Origin: Sulfurimonas sp.
Lineage (GTDB): Bacteria > Campylobacterota > Campylobacteria > Campylobacterales > Sulfurimonadaceae
DNA length: 38,468 nt
NCBI GenBank assembly: GCA_027448805.1
Contig: DAIDMU010000094.1
Location: 1-38,468, forward strand
Direction: 5' to 3'
Shown: positions 17,503 to 26,262 of the stretch, one piece after another
How positions within the stretch are numbered: the first letter of the stretch is position 1
Layout: every line of letters starts with the position of its first letter
Notes under the pieces: generated by a model
What the model was told of the DNA's origin: nothing
The model's database searches: none
Seen by the model: only the letters and a program-made list of their open reading frames with translations
Position numbers and translations under genes: made by a program

Positions 17503-18609
17503 TTACATATCTCCTCTTATACCCCAAAGTTCTCTAGCTTCTTCATCTTCTGCCTTGCATCTGTAACAGAGCTTTTCGCTGGAGTTTGTACTAAAAATCA
17601 CACTGCATTCATTACATCTTCTTACATTAAAAGAGATAAGATTTTGAACTTCAGGCTCAAAGAACTCTTTTACCCTGTAAGAGGACGAGAGCGTTATAGC
17701 TTCCGGTTCACACACATCATGGCAGACACTGCATTTTATACACAAAAACGGGTCAAAATCTATCTTGGAATTTTTAACGTCTGAGCTAAGCGCGCCGGTA
17801 GGGCAGACTCTGTAACACATCTGACATGCCGTACACGTATCGCCGTTTAGCAGCTTCATTGAAGTGAACGACAGCTCACCTGCTTCTATTATATGATAAA
17901 CAGATGGTTTGTCAACCCTCTTTAGAGCCGTAAAAAAGAGCTTTCTTCTATCTGTTATACGCTTTTGCTTCAGAAGCGCTATATCGCTTTTTTGAAGAGT
18001 GTGTTCAACCAGTTCATCTGTCGCTTTTTGTATCTCTTTTTCAAACTCTATTTTTGTCTTAACCATATTTTTTAGATTTATTTTGCTAAAAAACTCTCTT
18101 CTGTTTGCTATATTTTCTTCGCCTGTCTCTGCTTTTTCGTACTTGATATTTTCAAGTTTTATGACAGCTTCACTCTCCATAGCTTCTAACATGTAAGAAG
18201 CCTCTTCGTAGTTCTTCTCTATCTCAGCCTTACATTTATGAGCTATTGCGCACCCATCGCAGTGCCCCATATCAAAAACTATCTCTTTTTTAAGCAGTGC
18301 CATTGAAATAATATTTTCTATATTAAGAGCCGCAATGCAGGGAACATTTTTTCTGCATGAGATTAGACTCTCTTTATCTTCCATAAAACTAAAAAAGAAG
18401 TCAGTAGAACTAAAATCATCTAGAGAAAGTGCCTCATTTGGGCATATCGCATCGCAAGCTCCGCACTCAACACACGCGGAGAAGTTGATGCTCGGAAGCG
18501 GGTTGTTAGCTACTACGATAGCTTCCGTTGGGCAGATGAGTTCACACTTGTTGCACTCACTCTCTTTTGAAAGCGAGCGGACACAACGGCTGGCTTTTAG
18601 TTGTATCAT
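17503..18609 (-). CDS. Cytoplasmic polyferredoxin with multiple 4Fe-4S motifs
   Basis: The 368-residue protein has two ferredoxin modules. The N-terminal one has C9, C19, C22, C26 followed by CVECGACDAICP near residue 41. The C-terminal one has CTACQMCYRVCP and CIKCSVCHDVCEP. Between them is a helical linker with scattered cysteines (CDGCAIAHKC), and the end has CNEC...CYRC, which may bind zinc or another cluster. There is no Tat or Sec signal. Its ATG follows the torD stop directly, so the two are translationally coupled. A role in electron transfer to or from a molybdoenzyme, or in its maturation, is inferred from this coupling. Confidence 0.85.
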   Translation of the reverse strand: MIQLKASRCVRSLSKESECNKCELICPTEAIVVANNPLPSINFSACVECGACDAICPNEALSLDDFSSTDFFFSFMEDKESLISCRKNVPCIAALNIENIISMALLKKEIVFDMGHCDGCAIAHKCKAEIEKNYEEASYMLEAMESEAVIKLENIKYEKAETGEENIANRREFFSKINLKNMVKTKIEFEKEIQKATDELVEHTLQKSDIALLKQKRITDRRKLFFTALKRVDKPSVYHIIEAGELSFTSMKLLNGDTCTACQMCYRVCPTGALSSDVKNSKIDFDPFLCIKCSVCHDVCEPEAITLSSSYRVKEFFEPEVQNLISFNVRRCNECSVIFSTNSSEKLCYRCKAEDEEARELWGIRGDM

Positions 18610-19227
18610 TTAAATATTCAGCTCTTTAACCAGATATTCATTATCGCTGAGGATAAACTCTAAAGCCATATCCGCAACATCATAATAAAGCGGCGTTCTA
18701 GCCTCATATTTTACATTTATCAGATAGAGCGGCGCCCACTGTAAAAGGTGTTTGTTTAAAAACTCTTTTTCTATCTCCTGAAGTGCTTTCACAGCATCTT
18801 TGTCGCCATCTTCCAAAGCTTTTAATTCGGCAGCAACTAAATGATGCATAAACTCCATTTCTATCCCAATGTGATCAGCGGCAACAGTGCGGGCTGCTTC
18901 ATAATCAACCATAAAATTATATGCGCTGTACATATCTGTTACCGGATTTGCTCCGCCTGTTTCAATCTTTTGGTCTTCTCTTGTATAGAATGTCTCATAA
19001 GGTATAAGGTGCAAAAGAGATAAATTTACAAAATCAGGATTTAAATACTCTTCTAAAAGCTTGCTATTTTCAACTTCATTAAAGGGCACCCACTCTTTTA
19101 GGGTTGGAAAAAAATCTAAAATATTCTCATCATTTTTGATTGTTTGAAGCATCTTCTCATCTAACTCTTGCAGCAGTACGCGAGATAGCAGTGCGTAAAT
19201 ATTAGCTCTGGCTTTTGTATTTTGCAT
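18610..19227 (-). CDS. TorD/DmsD-family molybdoenzyme chaperone
   Basis: The 205-residue all-helical protein has the family layout: an N-terminal RANIYALLSRVLLQELD helix, the central YETFYTRED segment, GIEMEFMHHLVAAEL (the E-x-x-F/H-M region of TorD proteins) and a late HLLQWAPLYL segment. TorD-type chaperones bind Tat signal peptides of molybdenum enzymes and help cofactor insertion. It starts a minus-strand run torD - polyferredoxin - AroE-like - unknown. No molybdoenzyme gene adjoins it; the nearest is napA at the far right, 19 kb away. A formate dehydrogenase-type client is a guess. Confidence 0.85.
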   Translation of the reverse strand: MQNTKARANIYALLSRVLLQELDEKMLQTIKNDENILDFFPTLKEWVPFNEVENSKLLEEYLNPDFVNLSLLHLIPYETFYTREDQKIETGGANPVTDMYSAYNFMVDYEAARTVAADHIGIEMEFMHHLVAAELKALEDGDKDAVKALQEIEKEFLNKHLLQWAPLYLINVKYEARTPLYYDVADMALEFILSDNEYLVKELNI

Positions 19228-19307
19228 TATATTAATTCTTTGTATTGATTTTTTTGGTTTGTGATTTTATCTAAAAAGTCTAAATATATGGTTATGCTAT
19301 TGATATA

Positions 19308-19321
19308 AAACAAATTTGTTT
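19308..19321. promoter_or_regulatory. 14-base perfect palindrome just upstream of a membrane protein gene
   Basis: AAACAAATTTGTTT lies ten bases before the ATG at 19332, downstream of a possible -10 (TATGCTAT). It could be an operator near the transcription start, or chance in AT-rich DNA. Confidence 0.3.
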
Positions 19322-19331
19322 ATAGCAACTT

Positions 19332-19778
19332 ATGATAAAATCCACAAAAAAAGGATTGGCTATCACTTACACATTTATTCATACTATCCATATTTTTTCA
19401 GTCTTTATTTATGGCGGATTTCTATTTGTAGATGTCCTGTTTTTGTCCAAAATGAATCAAACTCTAAGCGATGACGAACATAAAAAAGCAAGAGAAGCTA
19501 TTATGATGCATGTCAGAAAAGTTGTTCCGTATGCTCTGATGGTGGCAGTTGCAAGCGGGCTTTATCTAATCTCTCAGGTTTTTGGCAAGATTGAAGGCTC
19601 TTCATTGTCGCATTTTCAAACTCTTCTTGCAATAAAGGCATTTTTAGGCTCTTGGCTTGGACTTAGAGGGATAAATCAAAAACTTTTCAAGATAAACCCA
19701 TGGCTCTTCAAAAGCCACTTTTTTCCTTTTAGTCTAGTTGTCATAATTATCCTCTTGTCTCAATTTATGTATCTCTAA
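19332..19778 (+). CDS. Four-helix integral membrane protein, CopD-like in appearance
   Basis: The 148-residue protein has four hydrophobic segments (about 10-32, 62-82, 92-110 and 125-147). Histidines occur in the first helix (FIHTIHIF) and near the start of the second (MMHVRKV), a pattern seen in membrane haem or copper proteins of the CopD type. I cannot assign the family firmly. A basic N-terminus (IKSTKKG) suggests N-in topology. It is divergent from torD. A 9-bp inverted repeat overlaps its stop codon. Confidence 0.65.
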   Translation: MIKSTKKGLAITYTFIHTIHIFSVFIYGGFLFVDVLFLSKMNQTLSDDEHKKAREAIMMHVRKVVPYALMVAVASGLYLISQVFGKIEGSSLSHFQTLLAIKAFLGSWLGLRGINQKLFKINPWLFKSHFFPFSLVVIIILLSQFMYL

Positions 19779-19799
19779 AAATTGACAATTGAGATACAT
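19767..19799 (+). terminator. Possible terminator hairpin after the four-helix membrane protein
   Basis: ATGTATCTC (19767-19775) and GAGATACAT (19791-19799) are perfect complements around a 15-base loop that contains the stop codon. The tail is TTATAATT, only moderately T-rich, so termination strength is uncertain. Confidence 0.4.
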
Positions 19800-19870
19800 T
19801 TATAATTAAATTACAAAATAATCACAAATAATATGTTATCATTCAGTAAAAATAATACTGAGGGATTGTA

Positions 19871-21763
19871 ATGTTTAAAAATTTGAGTATTCATAAGAAG
19901 ATGAACTACTTCATTGCAATGGTAACGGTGTCCGTTTTCTCTGCTGCAATATCTATATTTTTGGCACTTGGCCACATTGAATCTAAATATGACCACCTGC
20001 ACCAAAATTCAATGACAAGCGCACTCACTACACTTGATATAGAAAAAAATCTAAACTTTATAAGCAGATTATCGCGAGACATTATACTTGGCGGAAGTTA
20101 TGACAAAAATATTGCAAACCTTGCCTCCACGATTGAAGATATCAGCGGACATTTTGAGCTGCTAGAGAAGCTTATGAAGAATGACAAATCACTGGACATA
20201 GTGATTGAAGCTAAAAACTCTACAATGCTGTTTTTAAATAACTCTCTTACAATGATGAAATCTCTTAATCCGCAAGATATTAAAAATAATAAAGATGCGA
20301 TATATGAGACTTACAAAAAAGATTTAACGCCTTTTGCCAATGCATCTAGAGAATCATTCAAAAAACTTGTAGATTTGAAATCTCAGGAACTAGAAAAAGA
20401 TTCTGTCAACCTAGGAAACAAGATAATCTTTTTTAAATATTTAGCTTTGGTTGCAGGCATAGTTGTCGGTATCATTGTGCTTCTGTTTGCAACAATGATT
20501 AGAAAATCCATCACAAGCGGGATAAATGATTTCACATCTCTAATCAGTTTTGTTTCCAAAGGTGATTTTAGCCATAAAGCAACTACAACAGACACTCGCA
20601 CCGAACTTGGTATTATGGGGCATGAGCTATCGCAACTTATCAAACATACACAAGACCTTATAAACCAAATCAACACGACAATTACCGATGCTTCAAAAGG
20701 TATCTTTGACCGCCGTATCTCATCTGAGGGGATGAGCGGTGAGTTTGTGGATGCTATCGAGAGCGTTGGAAAAAGTATAGAGTTTATGAAAACTCAGCAT
20801 GCCAAAGCACAAAGAGATATATTTAACTCTAAAATCAGCACAAGAAGCGTGAAGGTTTCTGAATCGCTCTCTATGATAATCTCCGATTTGGACGGAAATC
20901 TTCATGATCTAAAGGCAATAACATCCGCGACAAGAGATGCTTCTGAACTTGCTACCGACTCACGCAACGATATTACAGATATTACAAATGAGCTAAATGC
21001 ACTAAATGAGCAGGTAAACATTAACAACGACAGTATTGGCCAGATAGCAAGTCAGGCAAATGAGATAACTTCCGTAATTCAGCTAATCACGGACATTGCA
21101 GACCAGACAAACCTTCTAGCACTAAATGCTGCTATTGAAGCTGCCCGTGCAGGTGAGCACGGCCGCGGATTTGCTGTTGTTGCAGACGAGGTAAGAAAAC
21201 TTGCGGAGAGAACACATAAAGCAACAGGGGAAATCTCTGTTTCTATAAAATCACTGCAACAAAATATGAGCGAGATTCAAACAAGCTCTGACAATATGAA
21301 AAAAACAGTCGAAGGCTCAACGGAGAAAATCAGCGGATTTGAGAATACGCTAATCGAGTTAAGCGACAACTCTTCAAAAATTGTTAACTACTCGTACAGA
21401 ATGGAAAATAGCGTATTTATCGTACTTGCAAAGTTAGATCAGATACTCTTTAAATCCCGTGCATATAACTCCATAATATCTCTAAAAAATGTCGTGCCTT
21501 CAAAAGCAGGTGAGAAGTGCCGTCTTGGCGAGTGGTGCTCTGAAGAGGGCAAAATAAGATTTGCCAACACTGACTCTTTCCCTAAACTAGATGCGCCTCG
21601 TATAATGGTTAGCAGAAAAGTTCATGAAAATCTCAGCTACCTTGAAAAAGATGCCGAGAATGAGACCCTTAAAAATGCGGATAAGATTATTAAAAACTTT
21701 GATGATATGGAAGATGTATCTTCCGAAGTCTTCGTATTGCTTGATAAAATGCTAAAAGAGTAG
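19871..21763 (+). CDS. Methyl-accepting chemotaxis protein with C-terminal CZB-like domain
   Basis: The 630-residue receptor has a first membrane helix (about 12-32), a periplasmic helical domain, a second helix (about 185-207), HAMP-like helices, the cytoplasmic signalling tip ([20 protein letters not shown], then [20 protein letters not shown], about 406-446) and a C-terminal CZB-like domain (about 515-595). CZB domains bind zinc with three His and one Cys. Here the Cys is present (KCRLGEWC), as is one His (KVHEN), but the first His is Gln (LDQILFK) and the PH is PR. A GAGGGA site precedes the ATG. It should couple to CheA/CheW; its ligand is unknown. Confidence 0.93.
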   Translation: MFKNLSIHKKMNYFIAMVTVSVFSAAISIFLALGHIESKYDHLHQNSMTSALTTLDIEKNLNFISRLSRDIILGGSYDKNIANLASTIEDISGHFELLEKLMKNDKSLDIVIEAKNSTMLFLNNSLTMMKSLNPQDIKNNKDAIYETYKKDLTPFANASRESFKKLVDLKSQELEKDSVNLGNKIIFFKYLALVAGIVVGIIVLLFATMIRKSITSGINDFTSLISFVSKGDFSHKATTTDTRTELGIMGHELSQLIKHTQDLINQINTTITDASKGIFDRRISSEGMSGEFVDAIESVGKSIEFMKTQHAKAQRDIFNSKISTRSVKVSESLSMIISDLDGNLHDLKAITSATRDASELATDSRNDITDITNELNALNEQVNINNDSIGQIASQANEITSVIQLITDIADQTNLLALNAAIEAARAGEHGRGFAVVADEVRKLAERTHKATGEISVSIKSLQQNMSEIQTSSDNMKKTVEGSTEKISGFENTLIELSDNSSKIVNYSYRMENSVFIVLAKLDQILFKSRAYNSIISLKNVVPSKAGEKCRLGEWCSEEGKIRFANTDSFPKLDAPRIMVSRKVHENLSYLEKDAENETLKNADKIIKNFDDMEDVSSEVFVLLDKMLKE

Positions 21764-21779
21764 GTTTTACTGCTCTTTT

Positions 21780-22148
21780 TTACTCCCAGTCCTCGTACAT
21801 TGACTGGGAGTGTTTCTCTTTTTTATACCGCCTTGCGTTTTTTGTTTTATCAAGCTGGTTAGAGCTATATAAAATCTCCTCCTTTATCTCCTCTACACCT
21901 TTATCACTCTCTTTATAACTGATTATTTTTTTAACTAACTTCTGCAACTCTTGCAAATCCCCTTTATAAAGCGCTATTTCGTCCACTTTTTGCAACACTT
22001 TTAAACTGCTGTCTATTTTTTTATCATATCCCTCTTTAGAAAGATTAGATGTGCTTGAGAGGTATGAAATAATACTTTTGTGAAACCTCTCCAATGCTCT
22101 TATGTATCTGAGTCTAAGTGAGTTGTCTATCGCTTTTTGAGATGCCAT
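21780..22148 (-). CDS. Small helical hypothetical protein, 3' end overlapping an antisense terminator
   Basis: The 122-residue protein is highly charged and helical (many Lys and Glu, SSLKVLQKVDEIALYKGDL and so on) and has no signal or membrane segment. I do not recognise a family. Its last codons (SQSMYEDWE) are encoded within the inverted repeat that terminates the convergent chemoreceptor gene; the genes' stops are only about 20 bases apart. It is divergent from the rhodanese gene, with 65 bases between starts and a TATAATTATA sequence that could serve both directions. Confidence 0.65.
   Translation of the reverse strand: MASQKAIDNSLRLRYIRALERFHKSIISYLSSTSNLSKEGYDKKIDSSLKVLQKVDEIALYKGDLQELQKLVKKIISYKESDKGVEEIKEEILYSSNQLDKTKNARRYKKEKHSQSMYEDWE
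21782..21823 (+). terminator. Intrinsic terminator of the chemoreceptor gene
   Basis: A perfect 10-bp stem ACTCCCAGTC/GACTGGGAGT (21782-21791 with 21802-21811), loop of 10, then GTTTCTCTTTTTT. It lies antisense to the last codons of the minus-strand gene ending at 21780. Confidence 0.8.
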
Positions 22149-22177
22149 TCTTTACCTGTTGTTTATTTATTTATTGA

Positions 22178-22183
22178 TATAAT
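22178..22183 (+). promoter_or_regulatory. Putative -10 box of the rhodanese gene
   Basis: TATAAT within the symmetrical TATAATTATA, in the 65-base gap between divergent starts. The symmetry means it could also serve the minus-strand gene. Confidence 0.4.
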
Positions 22184-22213
22184 TATACCCTTAATTTAAG
22201 ACAGGGGAATGTA

Positions 22214-22612
22214 TTGAAAAAAATAGTGTTATCGCTCTTAATGGTATCCGCTTCGCTTTTTGCTGCAATAACGAACGAGGAAGCGTCGCAAAATCTAATC
22301 AACTCAAAGATACCGATAGTTGACATCAGAACGCCTGGCGAGTGGAAAGAAACGGGGCTTTTAAAGGGATCTATCCCTATAATGCTTTTTGATGAAAAAG
22401 GCAACTATGATCTCAAAGATTTTTTAGAAAAACTAAACGGCGCTGTTGATACAAAAAAACCATTTGCAATTATATGCAGAACGGGAAGCAGAACAAGCGT
22501 TTTAGCACCTTTTTTATCGCAAAAGCTGAACTACGATGTAATCAACATCAAAAGCGGCATAGTTTATGCGAAACAACTAAAACTGCCTATCTTGCCATAC
22601 CAGGCACACTAA
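22214..22612 (+). CDS. Exported single-domain rhodanese
   Basis: The 132-residue protein begins with a short signal peptide (MKKIVLSLLMVSASLFA, cleavage likely after AxA-like SLFA) and continues as one rhodanese domain with IPIVDIRTPGEWKETGLLKG and the active loop CRTGSRT, whose cysteine would carry persulfide sulfur. It therefore probably acts in the periplasm in sulfur transfer, fitting a sulfur-oxidising lifestyle. The start is TTG, five bases after AGGGGA; the ATG at 22209 gives only a two-codon frame. Its stop codon overlaps that of the convergent RND gene by three bases. Confidence 0.88.
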   Translation: MKKIVLSLLMVSASLFAAITNEEASQNLINSKIPIVDIRTPGEWKETGLLKGSIPIMLFDEKGNYDLKDFLEKLNGAVDTKKPFAIICRTGSRTSVLAPFLSQKLNYDVINIKSGIVYAKQLKLPILPYQAH

Positions 22613-25600
22613 AGCTCTTTTTTTGGTTCAATTTTATTTACCATCGCATATAGCGTTGGTAAATATATTAGATTTAAAACTGTCCCCCAAGCCAGACCAA
22701 ACCCTATTGACACCGCAATTGGCTGCAGTATCACAGCTTGACCTGACGCGTAAAAAATAAGAGTGAAAAATCCTAAAAATGTTGTCAGCGATGTAATAAT
22801 TATCGGGCGTAGTCTAAGCTTTGCACGCTCTAAAAACTCTTCCAATTTATGAGTTCCATGCAAAAAATCAAGCATAATTATTCCATCGTTTACAACAACT
22901 CCTGCAAGCCCCAAAATTCCTATGATGGAAGTCATAGATAGATTAATGCCGAGTAGTTTATGCCCAAGAAGTGCCCCTAAAACAGAGAGCGGTATTACAC
23001 TCATAACCATAAATGCATATTTTGCTTTTGAAAATATTAGCAAAAGAGATAAAAATATCAAAAACAGTGCCAGCAAAATGGCTTTTTGCATATCATCTTT
23101 AAGTTGCTCTTTTTTCTCTTTTTCACCCAGAAGTACAACCTCAACACCGCTGCTTCTAATCTCATCTAGTGTTGCTTCCAACTTATCTAAGACCTCACCA
23201 GAAGTAGTTTTTCTCTTGTCGATGCTTGCAAAGAAAGTTTTAATGATGCTTCCGTTAAGCTTATTTATCTTCTCATAATCCCTTATTTGTGTAATTTGTG
23301 CGACATCGGTCAGTTTTACGTATTTTCCATCGCCAAGCGCTATACTGAAGTTCAACAATGTATCTATACTGTCTTTGGAGCTATCTTCTGTTTTTATCTC
23401 CATAACACCGCTCTCGTTAAAAGTATTTGCCTGCTTTTGCTCTAAAAAATAGGCACTCAATGTTTTTGCTACGGATGCTTCGCTAAGGCCCAAGCTCTCT
23501 CCATAGGAGTTTATCTTAATCTTATATTCCATTTTCCCGAGTTTTATGTTGTCGCTAAAATCCCTGACGCCCTCTATTTTAGAAACTTCATTTTCTAATT
23601 TTTTTATGCTCTCTTGAAGCAGTTCATCATCAGCTCCAGAGAGATTTATCTGAATGTCACTCTTGATAAGTCCTGGTTTATCCTCTAGCACGCCTAAATC
23701 TTCCATATTATACTTTTTTTCAAAAAGTGCGATAATCTCTTTTGCACGAGGGGCAAGCTCATAGGTCTGCTCTTTTCGCATTTTTTGCGGGTTGTTAAAA
23801 TCGAAACTAAAATTTAAAACAGGATTGATATATTTGTCTACAAAGTTGCTGTCTTGCCTATCGTAGAGCTCCATGGTAATCATAAAAACACCACTGTTTC
23901 TTTGTGTCTCACCGGCCATACTTCGTCTATATCCGACAACGGATGAGATGGCCTTTAACGAAAATTCCTCTTTATGTTTTACAAGTTCTGCTTCTATCTC
24001 TTTTGAAGCTTTATAGGTATCTTCAAGAGGGGTATTTATATTTATCTTTCCGGAAATATAGATAAAGTTTCCGTCATAATTCGGAAAAAATTGAAACTTC
24101 ATAGATTTTGCCACAAAGACAGTTGAGAGCGGAACCAAAATCAAGAAAAAGAAAAGCGATATCTTTTTGTAGTGCAAAAAGCGTAAAATTACCCTCTCGT
24201 AAAAATTCTGCAAAGGCACCCAACTTACCATATTGTTGCTTTTTTTCAAAAAATCGTGTGCATGAAGCGGCAAGAATAAAAAACTCTCTAAAAGTGAACC
24301 CAGCAGGATAATAATTACCGTAAGGGGGATAAGCATAATAAAAAGTGCCGTCTCTCCTTGCATCATAAATATCGGTAAAAAAGCAACCACGGTTGTAACG
24401 GTTGCCAAAGTAACCGGCAAAAGCATCTCTTTTGTACCTTTTATTGCCGCAGTGTAATTATCCATGCCATCATCTATATGCCGCTGGATATTTTCACCGA
24501 CAACTATGGCATCATCAACGACAAGCCCTATAACAATTAACGCACCAAGAAGTGAAACAACATTTATCGAATATCCCAAATTGTAGAGACAGATAACCCC
24601 GATTAAAAAAGAGAATGGTATTCCGACAGCGACGATAATCGCAATTCTAAGATTTATAAGAACATACATAGAGACAAAGACCAAAACAAGACCAAGCATA
24701 AGGTTTGATATGATTATGTCTAATCTATCTTGGATCGGTTTTGAGTTGTCTTCATAAAAGGTAAACTCTGCCCCTTCGTAATTTTTTTGCAGTTTTTTGA
24801 CATCTTCTTGAAGTTTTTTTGCCAAAACAATTGCATCATTACTTGCTCCCTTGGAAATGCTTAAAGAGACGGCCTTTTTTCCATTGTATGTAGCTAAAGT
24901 GTCTGTTTGCGGATATTCTATGCTTACTTCCGCAATATCGCCTAGTTTTACATATTTGTCGTTTATATTTAATATGGCATCTCTATACTCATCCGCATCT
25001 GCTTTGCCGTTTGCTGTTGAGACGAATAGAAAGTTTCCCCTCTGCTCAATATCTCCGATGGGAAAAATATATGAGAGATTTGAGATGGCTTTTTGAACAG
25101 TTGTATGATCCAGACCATACGCTAAAATTGCTTCGGAGTTTAGTTTGACAATAACCTCCTCTTCCGAACCGCCACGAATCAAAACTTCACTAATACCATC
25201 CATTTTCGCTATTTTTGATTTCATCTCATTTGCAATTACCGTCAGTTCGCCGACAGAGATAGTCGATGATGAAATAGCCAATTTTATAAGCGGTTTTGTT
25301 TTTTCCAAAAGTGTAGCAACAGGTTCATTCATATCGCTCGGCAAGTTTTGTTTACTTCGTGCAACAGAGTCTTTTACACGGCTAAGTGTCAACTCCCTGC
25401 TTGCCCCATCGCTCAGAGTCAAAATTATGGCAAACGACCCCGGTGTGATAATAGTTTCGGTCTTATCTATGCCGTTTATGTTGCTTAGCGAATCTTCTAT
25501 ATCACGAACCGCCATTTTGTCCATAATCATGGCACTCGCACCTCTATAAGAGCCAAGAACGCTTATCTGATCAAGCTCTACATCGGGAAACATCTCTTTT

Positions 25601-25692
25601 GGAATCTTTATGTAGGAGTAAATCCCCATAAAAATGATTAAAATTATAAGTGCGTGGTTTAACCTGCTGTTTTTTATAAAATACTCTATCAC
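22609..25692 (-). CDS. RND-family efflux transporter, inner-membrane pump subunit
   Basis: The 1027-residue protein has the AcrB/HAE1 layout: a helix near the N-terminus, a large periplasmic domain, a first group of helices with the proton-relay pair in IGLVVDDAIVVGENIQRH (about 390-410), a second periplasmic domain and a final helix group with GLAGVVVNDGIIMLDF. RND pumps export drugs, metals or other compounds using proton flow. The start is GTG. No membrane-fusion or TolC-like gene adjoins; the gene just upstream (25710-26183) is an unknown small protein. The substrate cannot be told from sequence. Confidence 0.9.
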   Translation of the reverse strand: MIEYFIKNSRLNHALIILIIFMGIYSYIKIPKEMFPDVELDQISVLGSYRGASAMIMDKMAVRDIEDSLSNINGIDKTETIITPGSFAIILTLSDGASRELTLSRVKDSVARSKQNLPSDMNEPVATLLEKTKPLIKLAISSSTISVGELTVIANEMKSKIAKMDGISEVLIRGGSEEEVIVKLNSEAILAYGLDHTTVQKAISNLSYIFPIGDIEQRGNFLFVSTANGKADADEYRDAILNINDKYVKLGDIAEVSIEYPQTDTLATYNGKKAVSLSISKGASNDAIVLAKKLQEDVKKLQKNYEGAEFTFYEDNSKPIQDRLDIIISNLMLGLVLVFVSMYVLINLRIAIIVAVGIPFSFLIGVICLYNLGYSINVVSLLGALIVIGLVVDDAIVVGENIQRHIDDGMDNYTAAIKGTKEMLLPVTLATVTTVVAFLPIFMMQGETALFIMLIPLTVIIILLGSLLESFLFLPLHAHDFLKKSNNMVSWVPLQNFYERVILRFLHYKKISLFFFLILVPLSTVFVAKSMKFQFFPNYDGNFIYISGKININTPLEDTYKASKEIEAELVKHKEEFSLKAISSVVGYRRSMAGETQRNSGVFMITMELYDRQDSNFVDKYINPVLNFSFDFNNPQKMRKEQTYELAPRAKEIIALFEKKYNMEDLGVLEDKPGLIKSDIQINLSGADDELLQESIKKLENEVSKIEGVRDFSDNIKLGKMEYKIKINSYGESLGLSEASVAKTLSAYFLEQKQANTFNESGVMEIKTEDSSKDSIDTLLNFSIALGDGKYVKLTDVAQITQIRDYEKINKLNGSIIKTFFASIDKRKTTSGEVLDKLEATLDEIRSSGVEVVLLGEKEKKEQLKDDMQKAILLALFLIFLSLLLIFSKAKYAFMVMSVIPLSVLGALLGHKLLGINLSMTSIIGILGLAGVVVNDGIIMLDFLHGTHKLEEFLERAKLRLRPIIITSLTTFLGFFTLIFYASGQAVILQPIAVSIGFGLAWGTVLNLIYLPTLYAMVNKIEPKKEL

Positions 25693-25709
25693 TTTATTTT
25701 GATTTCCTC

Positions 25710-26183
25710 TTATAAAAGTGATTTTATAACATTACTTACACCTTGGTGCAAGTTATAATTTGAGATGGGAAAGTCTAAAAACTCATCTTCTAGATTTACG
25801 CTGTAACGTGCCAAATAAGCCCCTAGCAGCTTCAAATCTATACTTTTGTAATTTTTACACGCAGCTTCATCAAGGGTAGTTCTTAGTAAAACTCCCGCAT
25901 CATTTGATTTTTGAATTGTAAATGCCAAAGTCTTCAGGCTTACAAAATCACTCCACTTAAAAAAAAGCTCCGGAGTAAGTTCATCCATAGCTTCTCCCTC
26001 AGGATTAAAAAGCATATCTGCTTCTCTAAGCGGAACTAAAACGCTTAAAATTGCCTCACTAAAAGGTATAACCTTGTCTCTCCAAAAAGGAGATTCGTTT
26101 CTGCTTTTCAGCTCGTCTTCTAGGGTTCTTAAAATTGTTTGTATATCTGAGCTTTTAAAAAGGGTATAACTCTCTTGTTTCAT
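25710..26183 (-). CDS. Hypothetical protein upstream of the RND pump
   Basis: The 157-residue protein looks soluble and helical and has no signal peptide. Features are FKSSDIQTILRTLEDELKSR at the start, WRDKVIPFSEAILSVLVPLR and a tail NYNLHQGVSNVIKSLL. I recognise no domain. It ends 17 bases before the GTG of the RND gene and is likely co-transcribed with it, but it is not a membrane-fusion protein. Some conjugation or secretion proteins have a similar phrase (FSEAILSVLVPLR), but no other such gene is near. Confidence 0.65.
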   Translation of the reverse strand: MKQESYTLFKSSDIQTILRTLEDELKSRNESPFWRDKVIPFSEAILSVLVPLREADMLFNPEGEAMDELTPELFFKWSDFVSLKTLAFTIQKSNDAGVLLRTTLDEAACKNYKSIDLKLLGAYLARYSVNLEDEFLDFPISNYNLHQGVSNVIKSLL

Positions 26184-26205
26184 AAAATTTCCATATTTAT
26201 TAGAT

Positions 26206-26236
26206 TTGCAATATTATAGAATCTTTTTAGTATAAT
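26206..26236 (+). promoter_or_regulatory. Putative promoter of the DUF445 gene
   Basis: TTGCAA (26206-26211) and TATAAT (26231-26236) are separated by 19 bases, slightly long. The -10 is strong. A GGAG site follows at 26252-26255, seven bases before the TTG start. Confidence 0.4.
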
Positions 26237-26262
26237 TTCGCTTTTACAATCGGAGATATATT

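Noticed and set aside
25145..25549. Plus-strand open frame of 134 codons opposite the RND gene.
   Set aside because: Antisense shadow of a clear RND coding region, no ribosome binding site.
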